A stretch of 33,478 nt of DNA from Spirochaetales bacterium. Lineage in GTDB: Bacteria > Spirochaetota > Spirochaetia > JABMQR01. Within the stretch, counting starts at the first letter, position 1. Every line of letters starts with the position of its first letter. The position numbers were made by a program, and so were the translations under genes. The stretch is taken from contig JAGYPA010000037.1 of assembly GCA_018399255.1 (NCBI GenBank), positions 1-33,478 of the forward strand, read 5' to 3'. Below are positions 9,783-18,735 of this stretch, piece after piece. The notes under the pieces were generated by a model. It made no database searches and was not told the origin of the DNA. It was given only the letters and a program-made list of their open reading frames with translations.

Positions 9783-10523
9783 TCAGTTCCTGTCGATAAA
9801 CGGGTTGTGAGTTTTTTCATATCCTATGGTTGTGGGTTCGCCGTGACCCGGATATACGGCAGTTTCTTCCGGCAGGCGCCAGAGCTGAGTTCGTATTGAT
9901 TGTAAGAGAACCCTGCCGTTCCCTCCGGGGAGATCCGTTCTCCCTACCGATCCCCTGAAAAGTGTATCTCCGCTGAACAGTATGCCTCCCTCGGTGTTTT
10001 CCAGATAAAAGCAGATTGAATCGGGGGAGTGCCCGGGTGTCTGGTATGCCGTCAGGGGGGTGTCGGGAAGGACTTCCGGTTCAGCTTTTTCTGTCAGTCC
10101 GATGGATGCAGATTTGGAAGCTGAAGCGTTGCCGAAAAGCAGGTAATCTGCTTCCGGCAGATTTGTCAGGGCTCCGATAAAGAGGTTCTCCAGATCCGGA
10201 CCCAGAGAAAGACTGCGCACCATCCGGTGATGAACAGCCTCTCCGTCCGATCCGAGCTGGTCAACCGCTTTAGCTGAGGCATATATCGGCAGATCGTGCT
10301 CGAACAGGCTCTTCAGGTTGGAAAGACCGATGATATGGTCGAAATGGGTATGGGTAAGCAGAATTCCGCGGGGAGTAAGCGCATGATCCCGGATAAATGC
10401 GGCAATTCTTTCACTTTCTCCGCCCGGATCTATTATCCAGCAAACTTGCTGGTGGATATCTGAGAGAATGTAGCAGTTTGTCCCGAGCAGGCCTACTTCA
10501 AGACGATTGACGGTAAATCCCAT
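9783..10523 (-). CDS. MBL-fold metallo-hydrolase (glyoxalase II-like)
   Basis: This 246-aa protein has a metallo-beta-lactamase fold. The metal motif THTHFDH (His58, His60, Asp62, His63) is intact, followed by TPGHSPDS (third-site His), SGDTLF (bridging Asp) and YPGHGEPT (last His), the full binuclear set of glyoxalase II-like hydrolases. GGNGRVLLQSI and SVGRTDLPG match the stand-alone GloB-type family. It is about 35-40 residues longer than the common ~210-aa members because of an insert near residues 100-150. The substrate is not determined; a thioester hydrolase role is the family norm. Its start lies 3 nt after the stop of the degenerate helicase gene, so the two form one operon. Confidence 0.88.
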   Translation of the reverse strand: MGFTVNRLEVGLLGTNCYILSDIHQQVCWIIDPGGESERIAAFIRDHALTPRGILLTHTHFDHIIGLSNLKSLFEHDLPIYASAKAVDQLGSDGEAVHHRMVRSLSLGPDLENLFIGALTNLPEADYLLFGNASASKSASIGLTEKAEPEVLPDTPLTAYQTPGHSPDSICFYLENTEGGILFSGDTLFRGSVGRTDLPGGNGRVLLQSIRTQLWRLPEETAVYPGHGEPTTIGYEKTHNPFIDRN

Positions 10524-10526
10524 GGT

Positions 10527-12296
10527 TCAGTCCTTTTTCCGGGCATAATCGCAGGTTACCGGTTTTCCCCGGAATTCCGTTCCATTGATGCCGGCTACGG
10601 CTTTATCGGCAGCCTCATTGCTTACCGTCACAAAGGAATAATTTTCAAGAATCTTTATCGACAGGATGTCTTCATCACCAATTCCTTCAACTGCCTGGAA
10701 AAGGCGGGCCAGATCTTTGGGGTATATCCGGCGTTTTTTTCCGATTCCGACAAATAGGGTAGTACCGTCTTTGCGGCCGCTTTCTTTTTGGGCCTTGTTT
10801 TTTTTGGCATCTGCGGCCTTTTTCTCGGGTTTGCCTGATGCCTTAGCCGGTTTTTTGTCCGAAGAGGAGCGTGCGGCAAGGCTGCCAGGGCTGGTGTCGG
10901 ATGAACCGTCGAGCTGCTCCCGCAGCAGGTAGGCAGCGAGAAAGGTTCGCATGGAAAAGGGAACATGCTTACGAATGAGTGCCCGGATTTCCTGCAGTTC
11001 GGTCGGGTTTTTGTCGCCCCGGATGTTTTTTACCAGTTCCTGCAATTTTTTGACAGCAGGGCTTTCCTGCCTCTGATTCTTTTCCAATGTTCGTTTCATA
11101 GTGAAATAGCCCTCCAATTTTTGGCTGAATTCTCTGGTTTCTCTGGTTTCTGCGGTGGTAAAGCAAAAGAAGTCGGCCTTCTTTGCCTTCACCAGTAAAC
11201 TGACTACTGCTGCTGATTCTTCGGGGTCCCCCCGCAATCCGTACAGGATGACAGTTGATGGGGGCTTCATTCGCTCTCCCGGCCAGGAAAAATCCGTTTC
11301 CCCGGAGAGTATAATTTTTAAAAGACCCTTAGGGCTGCTCTCTTGATGCACCTGCCGCAGGGCAGCCTCAAGCAGGTGCCGCTCCTCTTCAGTATTGCAG
11401 ATAATAATTGTCCTCTCTTCAGAGAGACGGAATCGCATTGAGGGAAGACGTGATCGTTTTATGGGGAGACTGGATGTGATAAAATTGATCACTGTTTCCG
11501 GTGACAGAACGGGAAAGCTTCCCACAGTAAGTTCCCGTTTCGCCATCCTCCAGTCGCTGCGGGAGATTCTTTTAGGTCGTATGAGCAGATCCCGCAGACC
11601 TGTATGGTTTTCTTCCACCTCCTCCGGGGTAAAAAGCGTAGTCCGGGGATGGCTGGAGAATTTTGTAAAAATGTAGCGGACATCCTGTTCGAAACTCTCC
11701 AGGGCAGCTCTCTCATCGGTGATGCCGTTTTCAGGGGTCCTGTATTCACGGTGGTCGGGAATAATAATCGCGGCATTCTCTATCCGGTCCAGCCTGATAT
11801 TGTCGCGTCTGACATGATCAATAAGCTGATCTGGTACCGCAGCAAGCAGGCCGCGGCAGGACTGAAGCAGTGGGATATCTTTTCGTGAATCGGCATTGGT
11901 TCCCAGAAAAGTGACCGGGCATGGCCTGTCGGCAGAAAGCCTGTCGGCAGAAAGCCTGTCGGCAGAAAGCCTGCTGTTTTCAAGCAGTTTATTGAGTGAT
12001 TCAAGCGTATGCTTTTCCACCAGCAGTAATTGGTGCGGGTGCGGCTCCTGCGGTTTCCTCTGGAGTCGGCTGCGGTTACGCAGGAGTCGGCTGCGGTTAC
12101 GCAGGAGAAGGAGAAGCATTGCCGCTGCTGCGCTGCCGTCAGGTTCTCCTGCCGTGACTACAGCATCCCGGTGGCGGACAACCCCGGCAATAGCGGGGAT
12201 TTTCTGGTGAAGCAGGGTGCTCGAGTCGGGGCTGTACCCGCAGTCACTGTACAGTTGTCTGCATGTATCGGTAAACTGGATGATCTTTCGGGACAC
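10527..12296 (-). CDS. DEAD-box-like protein with eroded ATPase motifs and DbpA RNA-binding domain
   Basis: This 589-aa protein keeps the outline of a DEAD-box RNA helicase but not its catalytic residues. The Q-motif region is recognisable (LLHQKIPAIAGVVRHRDAVV, residues 28-47). The P-loop that should read like GSGKT is GEPDGSAAAA (50-59). TPGR is VPDQ, the DEAD box is PDHR (180-183) and SAT is TPE (223-225). The second RecA-like half retains TIIICNTEEER but I find no motif V or VI (no HRxGRxGR). A Lys/Ala-rich linker leads to a well preserved C-terminal DbpA-type RRM (about 513-589: TTLFVGIGKKRRIYPKDLARL ... YARKKD). It probably binds structured RNA without unwinding it. The start is GTG at 12296; no better start lies upstream. 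The 5' third carries in-frame tandem repeats. Confidence 0.85.
   Translation of the reverse strand: MSRKIIQFTDTCRQLYSDCGYSPDSSTLLHQKIPAIAGVVRHRDAVVTAGEPDGSAAAAMLLLLLRNRSRLLRNRSRLQRKPQEPHPHQLLLVEKHTLESLNKLLENSRLSADRLSADRLSADRPCPVTFLGTNADSRKDIPLLQSCRGLLAAVPDQLIDHVRRDNIRLDRIENAAIIIPDHREYRTPENGITDERAALESFEQDVRYIFTKFSSHPRTTLFTPEEVEENHTGLRDLLIRPKRISRSDWRMAKRELTVGSFPVLSPETVINFITSSLPIKRSRLPSMRFRLSEERTIIICNTEEERHLLEAALRQVHQESSPKGLLKIILSGETDFSWPGERMKPPSTVILYGLRGDPEESAAVVSLLVKAKKADFFCFTTAETRETREFSQKLEGYFTMKRTLEKNQRQESPAVKKLQELVKNIRGDKNPTELQEIRALIRKHVPFSMRTFLAAYLLREQLDGSSDTSPGSLAARSSSDKKPAKASGKPEKKAADAKKNKAQKESGRKDGTTLFVGIGKKRRIYPKDLARLFQAVEGIGDEDILSIKILENYSFVTVSNEAADKAVAGINGTEFRGKPVTCDYARKKD
11925..11969 (-). 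repeat. Three 15-bp tandem repeats inside the DEAD-box-like gene
   Basis: CCTGTCGGCAGAAAG occurs three times without interruption (11925-11939, 11940-11954, 11955-11969). It encodes LSADR repeated in frame and lies in a loop between eroded helicase motifs I and II. Confidence 0.9.
12063..12104 (-). repeat. Two 21-bp tandem repeats inside the DEAD-box-like gene
   Basis: A 21-bp unit starting GAGTCGGCTGCGG is present twice in direct succession (12063-12083, 12084-12104). It duplicates seven codons in frame (the RNRSRL repeat) just after the degenerate P-loop. Confidence 0.85.
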
Positions 12297-12320
12297 TCTT
12301 ACGTTACCACATTGTTAGAG

Positions 12321-12352
12321 GAACTTTCAAAATGTAATCACTTTGAAAGTTC
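12321..12352 (-). promoter_or_regulatory. Perfect 11-bp inverted repeat in the leader of the DEAD-box-like gene
   Basis: GAACTTTCAAA and TTTGAAAGTTC form a perfect 11-bp stem with a 10-nt loop, 24 nt upstream of the GTG start and downstream of the predicted promoter. On the minus strand it is not followed by a T-run, so it is more likely an operator or an mRNA structure than a terminator. Confidence 0.5.
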
Positions 12353-12381
12353 GACAATTTAATTTTTTTGTACAAGCATTC

Positions 12382-12410
12382 ATACTACTCGATAATGGTA
12401 AAAACTTCAA
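12382..12410 (-). promoter_or_regulatory. Candidate promoter of the DEAD-box-like gene
   Basis: On the minus strand, TTGAAG (12410-12405), a 17-nt spacer and TAGTAT (12387-12382). The leader would be about 80 nt and would contain the 11-bp inverted repeat. Confidence 0.45.
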
Positions 12411-12420
12411 ATCAAAATAT

Positions 12421-12483
12421 GTTTATAAATCGGAACGTTTATAAATCAGGTCGGCAGCTCACGTAAAGCCTCATTTTATAAAT
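12421..12483. repeat. A+T-rich TTTATAAAT repeats in the 487-nt divergent intergenic region
   Basis: The gap 12297-12783 has no gene. It holds GTTTATAAATC twice at 16-nt spacing (12421-12431 and 12437-12447) and TTTATAAAT a third time at 12475-12483; TTTATAAA is itself palindromic. The cluster lies between the two divergent promoters and could be a regulator-binding or DNA-bending site. Nothing else but the promoters and leader hairpin is seen there. Confidence 0.45.
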
Positions 12484-12611
12484 GTTTATCCGGTAATCAC
12501 CATTGATCTGGTTTTTTATGCCGCATTACGGATATAATTACACAAAATCACACCGCGTCAGAAACCTTGGGAAGCTCATCTTCAGCTTTACCATATAAGT
12601 ACGCTTTAGCT

Positions 12612-12640
12612 TTGTCAAGGAACGTGTTATATGGTACTAT
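12612..12640 (+). promoter_or_regulatory. Candidate promoter of the coiled-coil gene
   Basis: TTGTCA (12612-12617), 17 nt, TACTAT (12635-12640). The resulting leader would be about 135 nt, with AGAGG just before the ATG at 12784. Confidence 0.45.
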
Positions 12641-12783
12641 GCTTTATGATGACGGTATTTCTGTTCTGACGGGGCAGGGTTTTTGTCAGGGATTTTTCAA
12701 AGATTGGTCAGTTCCCGTAAACGGGGGAGTAACCGGGGCTGTGATCAGCTTCGTAACTGTCGGATGCGGAGAGAGGAACGCAC

Positions 12784-13911
12784 ATGGAAGAGAAAAGTGC
12801 ACAGATAGCTGAATACAGAAAAGAAATCTCAGGTATTCTCTCCGAGCTGGAAGTGCAGTTTGAGCAGCTTGGCAAGGTGCTTACCAGTTTTTCCTCGCCA
12901 AAGTTTATCGAAGCGAAAGAGATGCAGACCCGCATAAAAGCCCTGGAAGAAGATGTCGATACCCAGGACATGAAAATCTCCGAGATACAGCAGGCTCAGG
13001 AGAAGAGTCATAATGCCCGGGAAGAGATAGCTTCCATAGAGCAGCGGCTCTCTGCCATCGATATCGAGAAGAATTCTCTTTACAGCAGGATTGGCGTTAT
13101 AGCCTATGAGGAGTATTCGGCCGGTTCCCTGGGGGAGGAGTTTTCCCTGCTGTTTACCTCCGTTACCCATCAGAATGCTGAGCTGACCCGTCTCCAGAAG
13201 GCCCTGAAGGAGAATGAACTGCGGTTTGTCGCGGCACCGTTCTTTGAAAAGATGTCGTTGCGCCTGAAACGGAACAAGCTGAAGGCTGAGATACAGAAGC
13301 TGGATTCAGCCCGTGAGGATCTGTTCCGGAAGGCCGGGAAGCAGATCTGCTCATCTGACTACATTAAGCAGGTGAAAAGCCGGAATGCGGTTATCATTTA
13401 CGAAGATTATAAGCGGCTGGGCATTGAAAGCACACGCCTCTATGAGCAGATGGAGGCGCGGAAGGATGAGCGGCAGCGGAACGAGGAACTGCTGATGCGG
13501 GCCGGGGTTACCGGCAGTATCGAGACCCGGATCGAGGAGCTGCGAAAGAATCGTGAACTTTACTATAAGAATCTGCAGGTTCTGTATATCGATCTTGCCC
13601 ATTTCATGCTCGATCATCCCGAAGAGCTGGCAAAGGTTGAGGAGCTGCCTCAGGCGGAAACAAACCTCAAGCATATTCACAAACTTGAGCGAAAGCAGAA
13701 GGAGTTGGAGCAGAAGATTACGCAGCTCGAGGCAAGGCTCCGGATCGCAGAGCTCGAGTCAGTCATAAAAAATGATCAGGATCGGGTAGAGCATCTCAAT
13801 GGTCAGATAGCCCTCCTGTCAAAGCAGATTCAGGAAATCAAGGACAAAGTTACCCAGAACAGGAAACAGATTGTAAATCTGAAAAGAATTGCGGGCAGCG
13901 AGACAGATTGA
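12784..13911 (+). CDS. Coiled-coil protein of unknown function
   Basis: This 375-aa protein is highly charged, rich in Glu, Lys, Gln and Leu, and almost wholly built of heptad-like helices. The coiled coils are about residues 1-95, 130-185, 215-255 and 300-370. There is no signal peptide, transmembrane segment or catalytic motif. A less helical block in the middle (GVIAYEEYSAGSLGEEFS and VAAPFFEKMSLRLKRNK) may be a small folded unit. GAGAGG lies before the ATG at 12784. It is followed after 47 nt by mltG in the same direction, so a cell-envelope or division-related scaffold role is possible, but that rests on position alone. I do not recognise the family. Confidence 0.8.
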   Translation: MEEKSAQIAEYRKEISGILSELEVQFEQLGKVLTSFSSPKFIEAKEMQTRIKALEEDVDTQDMKISEIQQAQEKSHNAREEIASIEQRLSAIDIEKNSLYSRIGVIAYEEYSAGSLGEEFSLLFTSVTHQNAELTRLQKALKENELRFVAAPFFEKMSLRLKRNKLKAEIQKLDSAREDLFRKAGKQICSSDYIKQVKSRNAVIIYEDYKRLGIESTRLYEQMEARKDERQRNEELLMRAGVTGSIETRIEELRKNRELYYKNLQVLYIDLAHFMLDHPEELAKVEELPQAETNLKHIHKLERKQKELEQKITQLEARLRIAELESVIKNDQDRVEHLNGQIALLSKQIQEIKDKVTQNRKQIVNLKRIAGSETD

Positions 13912-13958
13912 ATGAGCGTGCCGGCGGTTCGTTATGCCAGTGAGATAAACTGATAGCG

Positions 13959-15515
13959 ATGAGCACAACAGCAGGCAGGAAGAAAGCCCCCATCCCCGAC
14001 TCCGGCACGCAGACTTCCCGGCGGAATCAGGAGAAAAAACCCGGACAGGAAGAGCTCTTTACTGCAAGTGATTATTCCAGAAAAACCTATACGCCTCTCT
14101 CTGAGACCGGTGGCGATACCGATAGTGATACCCCTAACGTCGAGGCCGATGCCTCTGATGCAGAAGCAGGGGGGGAAGGGGGGGGGCTGCAGCCGTCATC
14201 ACGAGCCACCCGCCTGCGAGCCCGGGAAGCAGCAGTAGAAGCTATGAATTTTCCGGGTAAGAAAACAGAGCCGGAGGCTGATAAGCCGAAGGCCGCCGGC
14301 AAGTCGGGAACCTCTGATAAGCCGAAGGCCGCTGAAAAATCGAAGGCGGCTGGCAAGCCGGCGACTGGTAAGCCAAAAAAAGTGTCTGACGCCAGAAAGC
14401 AAACCGGCACAACAAAGAGAAAGCCTGCCGTGAGAAAGCCTGCCGCGAGAGAAAGCCTGCCGCGAGAAAGCTTTCTGCCAGGAAAGCGGCGCATCGCCGG
14501 GAGGTGCTTAAGTTCCTCATCGTCGGGGGGTGCTGCTCATTCTTGCCGCGGTCATTGTGTTTCTCGTTCTGCGCGATGGGACTCGCTATTCGGAAGTACT
14601 AGTCGATACTCCCCTCGGCTCTCTCTCCATGGTGGAGGAGGATATACGCCTTTCCGATGAGGTCCGCATATTTATTGAGCCCGGAATGCAGGCTGGCGAG
14701 GTGTGCAGGCTGCTGGAATATGCCAAGGTGTCAGAAGCGGCGGTCGACTGCAGAACTATCTGATCTCACGGGGGCTCGATACGAAAATCCGTTCCGGTCT
14801 TATCTACCTGCCCTTGAGTATGGAGCTCGGGATGCTGCTGCTGCCCTGCGCGGGGCTACTGGGAGCATCCTATTGTTACGGTATATGAAGGGTTTACCAT
14901 TGCGCAGATAGATTCGCTTCTGGCTGGAATCGGTCTGGCCCGGGCGGGAGAGTTTACCGAAGCTGCCGCAGCGGCGGCTGAGGAGCGGGATCTTCCCTTT
15001 GTCGAAGGGTTTTTTTTTTACCCGTATACCTATACTCTTGCAAGTCTCGATAATGCAGCCGAAGCTCTGGCCGGGCAGATGGCGGAGCAGTTCATGCGGA
15101 TTACGGACCCCTGCTGGGAAAATCTTTCCGTTCAGGGAAGAACCTGGAGCAGGCGGTGATTGTGTCCACGATGATTCAACGGAGACGCCAATTCTGGGAG
15201 ATGCTATTGCCGGTATAATCTGGAAGCGGCTTGATGAAGGGATACCGCTGGGTATCGACGCGACGACCCGCTATGAGATTGACGATTGAGCAGTCGATTC
15301 CCAAAGAAGCCCTCGAGACTCCCCACCCTACAATACCCGAAGAAAGCGGGGCTTCCGCCGACGGGGATATCAAACCCCGGGTTCGATGCGCTGCAGGCGG
15401 CGGCATACCCCGGGAATCTCCCCTACTACTATTATCTGCACGATCGGACCGGCACCATCCACTTTGCCGTCTCCTACTCGAGCATCTGGAGAATGTGAAC
15501 ACCTATCTGCGGTAA
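13959..15515 (+). pseudogene. mltG: MltG, endolytic murein transglycosylase, broken by frameshifts
   Basis: Joined across frames, the gene encodes a long Lys/Ala/Pro-rich cytoplasmic leader (to ~14520), a transmembrane helix (LLILAAVIVFLVL), and a YceG/MltG domain. Recognisable pieces are LQNYLISRGLDTKIRSG, VTVYEGFTIAQIDSLLAG, LPFVEGFFFYPYTYTL, AVIVSTMIQR, TPILGDAIAGIIWKRLDEG, IPLGIDATTRYEI, and the C-terminal GLPPTGISNPGFDAL ... VSY with EHLENVNTYLR before the stop at 15513. MltG cuts nascent peptidoglycan glycan strands and sets their length. At least seven 1-2 nt indels interrupt it, for example a GA gain near 14446-14452, a lost G in the G-run 14525-14530, and a lost G near 15180. The last of these removes the codon for the catalytic Glu expected after MIQR. 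All domains and both ends persist, so either very recent decay or sequence error is likely. It ends overlapping the convergent oppF end. Confidence 0.8.
14416..14462 (+). repeat. 15-bp repeats in the MltG leader with a slipped third copy
   Basis: Units ending GAAAGCCTGCCG occur at 14416-14430, 14431-14445 and 14446-14462. The first two are 15 bp. The third is 17 bp because of an extra GA, which creates the first frameshift of mltG. Confidence 0.75.
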
Positions 15516-16375
15516 CGGTATTTCCCGATCGGCCGATTATCCGGGAGCTGCAGAACGTTATCCGGGGGGCTGCAGATCGGCAGCGGTCAGCTCCCGGTAT
15601 GCTGGTGGCGGGGCTGCTGAACAACAGCATTGGTCCTGCCGGTTTCGATAATCTCTCCTTCATACATGACGGCGATTCGCTCGCACAGAACCGGACAACT
15701 TTAAATCGTAGAAATAAAGAGATAGGTAAGGTTCAGCTCCTGTTTCAGCTTTTTCAGCAGATTCAGAATCTGCCCCTGCACCGATACATCGAGGGCCGAG
15801 ACCGGTTCATCGCAGACAATAACGCGCGGCCTGGTAGCAATAGCCCTGGCAATAAGGATCCGCTGGTTCTGGCCGCCGCTGAGCTGGCTGGGGAATTTGT
15901 GCTTTTCGGCCGGGGTAAGACCTACCAGGGAAAGAAGGCGGTTGACTTCCTCATCAATTTTCTTCTCCGGTACTATATGATGGATGTTAAGTGGTTCCCG
16001 TAGGAGTTCTCCAATGGTCATATGGGGATCCATTGCAGACCTGGCGTGCTGGAATATAATCTGGATATCTTTGCGAAGCGGGCGCATCCGGCTTTCGTCA
16101 ATGTCGGTAATATCCTTTCCGAAAAGATGGATCCGGCCTTCGCTCGGCTGAATCATTTTCATGATCATGTTAGCTGTGGTAGTTTTTCCGCTGCCGCTTT
16201 CACCGATCAGCCCGAGGGATTCGTTGGCAAATAGTTCAAACGATATCTTCTTGACGGCGTCTATGACAATCTTTCGGGTAGGGCCGGTTTTCATCACGAT
16301 GTAGTGTTTGGAGAGGTTTTCTATGCGTATCAGGCTTTCCGGCTGCTTTGCGGCTGCTTTTTGGGTTTCCTTCAC
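15503..16375 (-). pseudogene. oppF: OppF/DppF-type peptide ABC ATPase, frameshifted near its C-terminus
   Basis: The open frame 15701-16375 gives 224 aa with Walker A GESGSGKTTTANM, signature LSGGQNQRILIARAI, and Walker B VIVCDEPVSALD, ending abruptly at TYLFIS where the H-loop His-Asp should follow. Beyond the break the minus strand continues recognisably as CERIAVMYEGEIIETG, then PRHQHT and RELTAADLQPPDN, to a TAG at 15505-15503. About three single-base deletions around the H-loop and one more near 15590 would restore a ~290-aa OppF. The GTG start overlaps the oppD stop by 4 nt (GTGA). As written it lacks the H-loop histidine and would be inactive. The corrected end overlaps the mltG end by 13 nt. 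Confidence 0.8.
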
Positions 16376-17403
16376 GATTCTGCCTCCGTGTGTCGTATGC
16401 AGCGCACCTTTCGCTTTCCCAGGGTGAGCATCTTTGGGATCGCTGTATCACAAGCCTCTATCCGTCTGCTGCAGCGTGCGTAGAATGGACACTGCTCCCT
16501 GAAGTCGTACGGGGTCACCGGGGTTCCTTCCAGGGTGTAGAGCAGTTGGTCATGCTGGTCCAGTGAAGATGCACAGGCGATCAGTTCCCGGGTATAGGGA
16601 TGGAGCGGCTGCCTGAGAATATCCTCCAGGCTGCCTTCCTCCACAACCAGGCCGCCGTACATAATTACCAGCCGGCTGCAGACATATCTGGCAATATCAA
16701 AATCATGCGTGATCAGGATCACGGCCATATGATAGGTGGTGTTTATGCTGATCAGCAAATCAAGGATTTTTTTCCTCAGGGAGGCATCGATTGCGCTGGT
16801 CGGTTCGTCGGCAATCAGCAGCTCTGGTCGGCAGAGAATGCTCTGGCAGATCATGATGCGCTGATTCTGACCGCCGCTCAGCTGGAAAGGATACATTTCA
16901 TAAACCGTTTCCGCATCGCTTATACCTGCTTCCGCCAGCGCATTGACGATCGTCTGCCTGCTGTAGGGAAGCCGGTGGGTTCTCAGCACATCGGTCAGCT
17001 GTCTTCCTATTTTCTTATAGGGATTCAAGGCCAGGGAGGGGTCTTGAAAGACATAGGCTATCTTCCGCCCTCGGATCTTCTGCAGGGTTTTTTCATCGGC
17101 TTGAACCAGATCAGTTCCCTTGAAGCTGATGGTTCCGGAATCGATGGTGCCCTCGTCCTTTTCTATCAGCTGCATAATCATGCTGGAGGAGACCGTTTTT
17201 CCGCTGCCGGATTCGCCGAGTATGCCGACGATCTCGCCCGGGTCCAGCTTGATATCAAAACCGCGAATTATCTGGATTTTTCCGTCTCTGGATTTTTTTC
17301 TCTCTCCAGTATAGAAGGATACTCTGAGATTCTCCACGCTGAGGAGTTCTTCCGTTTTCTGCATTTCCGCAGGCAGCTTCACGTTCACCGTAACCTTCTC
17401 CAT
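16372..17403 (-). CDS. oppD: OppD/DppD-type peptide ABC transporter ATPase
   Basis: This 343-aa cytoplasmic ATPase is intact. Walker A is GILGESGSGKTVSSS, the Q-loop region is AYVFQDPSLALNP, the signature is LSGGQNQRIMICQSI, Walker B is LLIADEPTSAID and the H-loop is ILITHDFDIARYV. The C-terminal oligopeptide domain (HPYTRELIACASS ... CPFYARCSRRIEAC ... VRCIRH) carries the four-cysteine pattern seen in this family. The ATG at 17403 is chosen because GGAAGGG lies about 8 nt upstream; a longer in-frame start at 17592 would run back into the preceding gene. It lies 43 nt after the M28-like segment and overlaps oppF by 4 nt. It energises the OppB/OppC permease with OppF. Confidence 0.92.
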   Translation of the reverse strand: MEKVTVNVKLPAEMQKTEELLSVENLRVSFYTGERKKSRDGKIQIIRGFDIKLDPGEIVGILGESGSGKTVSSSMIMQLIEKDEGTIDSGTISFKGTDLVQADEKTLQKIRGRKIAYVFQDPSLALNPYKKIGRQLTDVLRTHRLPYSRQTIVNALAEAGISDAETVYEMYPFQLSGGQNQRIMICQSILCRPELLIADEPTSAIDASLRKKILDLLISINTTYHMAVILITHDFDIARYVCSRLVIMYGGLVVEEGSLEDILRQPLHPYTRELIACASSLDQHDQLLYTLEGTPVTPYDFREQCPFYARCSRRIEACDTAIPKMLTLGKRKVRCIRHTEAES

Positions 17404-17446
17404 AGTGTTACCCTTCCGCTCTGTTACCGGCATTATTCGTGCCGGA

Positions 17447-18735
17447 TCAGTAATTGATCGTTTTAATAATCTCTGCCAGGATGGGACCGAGCTCCCATAG
17501 GGAATGCTTTCGGCCTTCCGTCTCATCTTCGTCCAGCTGGGCAGGTGCGGCGAGAATGATGGTTGCCAGCCCTGGCCCCCAGAACATGGCATTATCGGCC
17601 GGATTCCGGGTGAAATAGTATTTCACTGTCGATAAATCGTGTCTCGCTCCATATTGTATCCGTGGATTTTGCCAGATCCTGCTCCAGGGAGTGGGCAGAC
17701 TCCAGGCAACTGTCTGGTAAAGGTGCCTGGGCGGCTGAACTCCAGTCGGCTGAAGGATGCCCGGTGGATTCCCGTCAGGTTGAGAAACAGCTGGATTTTT
17801 ACGGGGGTCGAAGGAAAGTTGTCCGCTATGTCGAAGATGCCGGTATGACGGGGCTGAGGTGCCGTCAAAAAAGAGGAAGATTATCGAGCGCTGGGTTTCT
17901 GCAGGGCGCTCAATCGCCGCATCAGTTCGAGATTGAAGGCGAGAACCTCTTCTCCTTCGCTGTCCAGGTAGTTGTAGCCCATTCCCACGACAACCGCCTC
18001 ATCCCGATAAAACGGTCAGTCCCCGGATACATGCCGGCTATGTTGTATCCGGTCCGGCCCAAGCGGCTCGACGGCTGTTGAGACGGTGACGACTGCTGCG
18101 GGGTTCTGGCGCAGCTGGTCGGAGAGTTCTCTGGACAGCGCGGCAGCGATAGCCGGTGCCGTGGCCGACGATCGGGTTGGGCAGGAGGCTCGTTATCCCG
18201 GGCTGTCAGCAGGAAACCCAGGGCTTTCGATTTGCCGGAAATTTCTTCCATGAAATACGTTACGGCGGCATCGGTATAGAACTGCCTCGATGAGGACAAA
18301 TTGTTCATCGAACTTTGCATAGTTGTCCAGGGTGAAGAGATCTTCGCGGGCTGCATCGTAGACGCGCCGGACAGGCTGCTATTGTCGGCAGCAATAAAGG
18401 TGAAATCTTTATCCAATGTGAGCGGGACTGAGGTTTTCCGATCTTGACAGAAAAGGCATAGTCGGAAATGCGGCAGCCGTTTCCGTTTCATACGTCCGTA
18501 TATAGTTTTCTAGAACGTGTCCCGTCCCCATTCCGGCCCCGTCCGTTTTCACTCTCATTCTCGTCAGTCGGGGAGCTTTCATCGAACAGGGGCTCCAGGC
18601 CGAGCTGCTGCATAACGCCGGCTATGTGCCGTGCTGTGTCTGCCCTCATCGGTGCCGAAGATTACCGTATCGGGGGCATTGTCTGCGCGGGTGAAGCGGG
18701 CGAAGCGGGCGGGGCGAACTTTTTCATGGGCCATT
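17447..18735 (-). pseudogene. M28-peptidase-like ectodomain following OppC, catalytically stripped and frameshifted
   Basis: Across several frames the minus strand between oppC and oppD encodes a second M28/PA-type domain. The pieces in order are: IFGTDEGR and DTARHIAGVMQQLGLEPLFDE (the usual N-terminal segment), KFDEQFVLIEA and SKALGFLLTARDN (PA-like), GYNIAGMYPGTDRF with EAVVVGMGYNYLDSEGEE (where His-x-Asp should lie), ARSIIFLFFDGT (where the catalytic Glu pair should lie), and AMFWGPGLATIILAAPAQLD to IIKTINY with a TGA at 17449-17447. None of the M28 metal ligands is present in any frame I can join. It follows oppC after a candidate transmembrane stretch in a shifted frame (IAAALTLLIII), so it may be the C-terminal ectodomain of OppC rather than a separate gene. 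Many 1-2 nt indels break it. Confidence 0.65.

Noticed and set aside
11900..12110. Short direct repeats suggesting a CRISPR array
   Set aside because: The units abut without spacers and lie in frame within a coding region, so they are tandem duplications.
14087..14494. Long minus-strand open frame opposite the mltG leader
   Set aside because: It is the shadow of the Lys/Ala/Pro-rich leader with biased composition; there is no ribosome site or family match.
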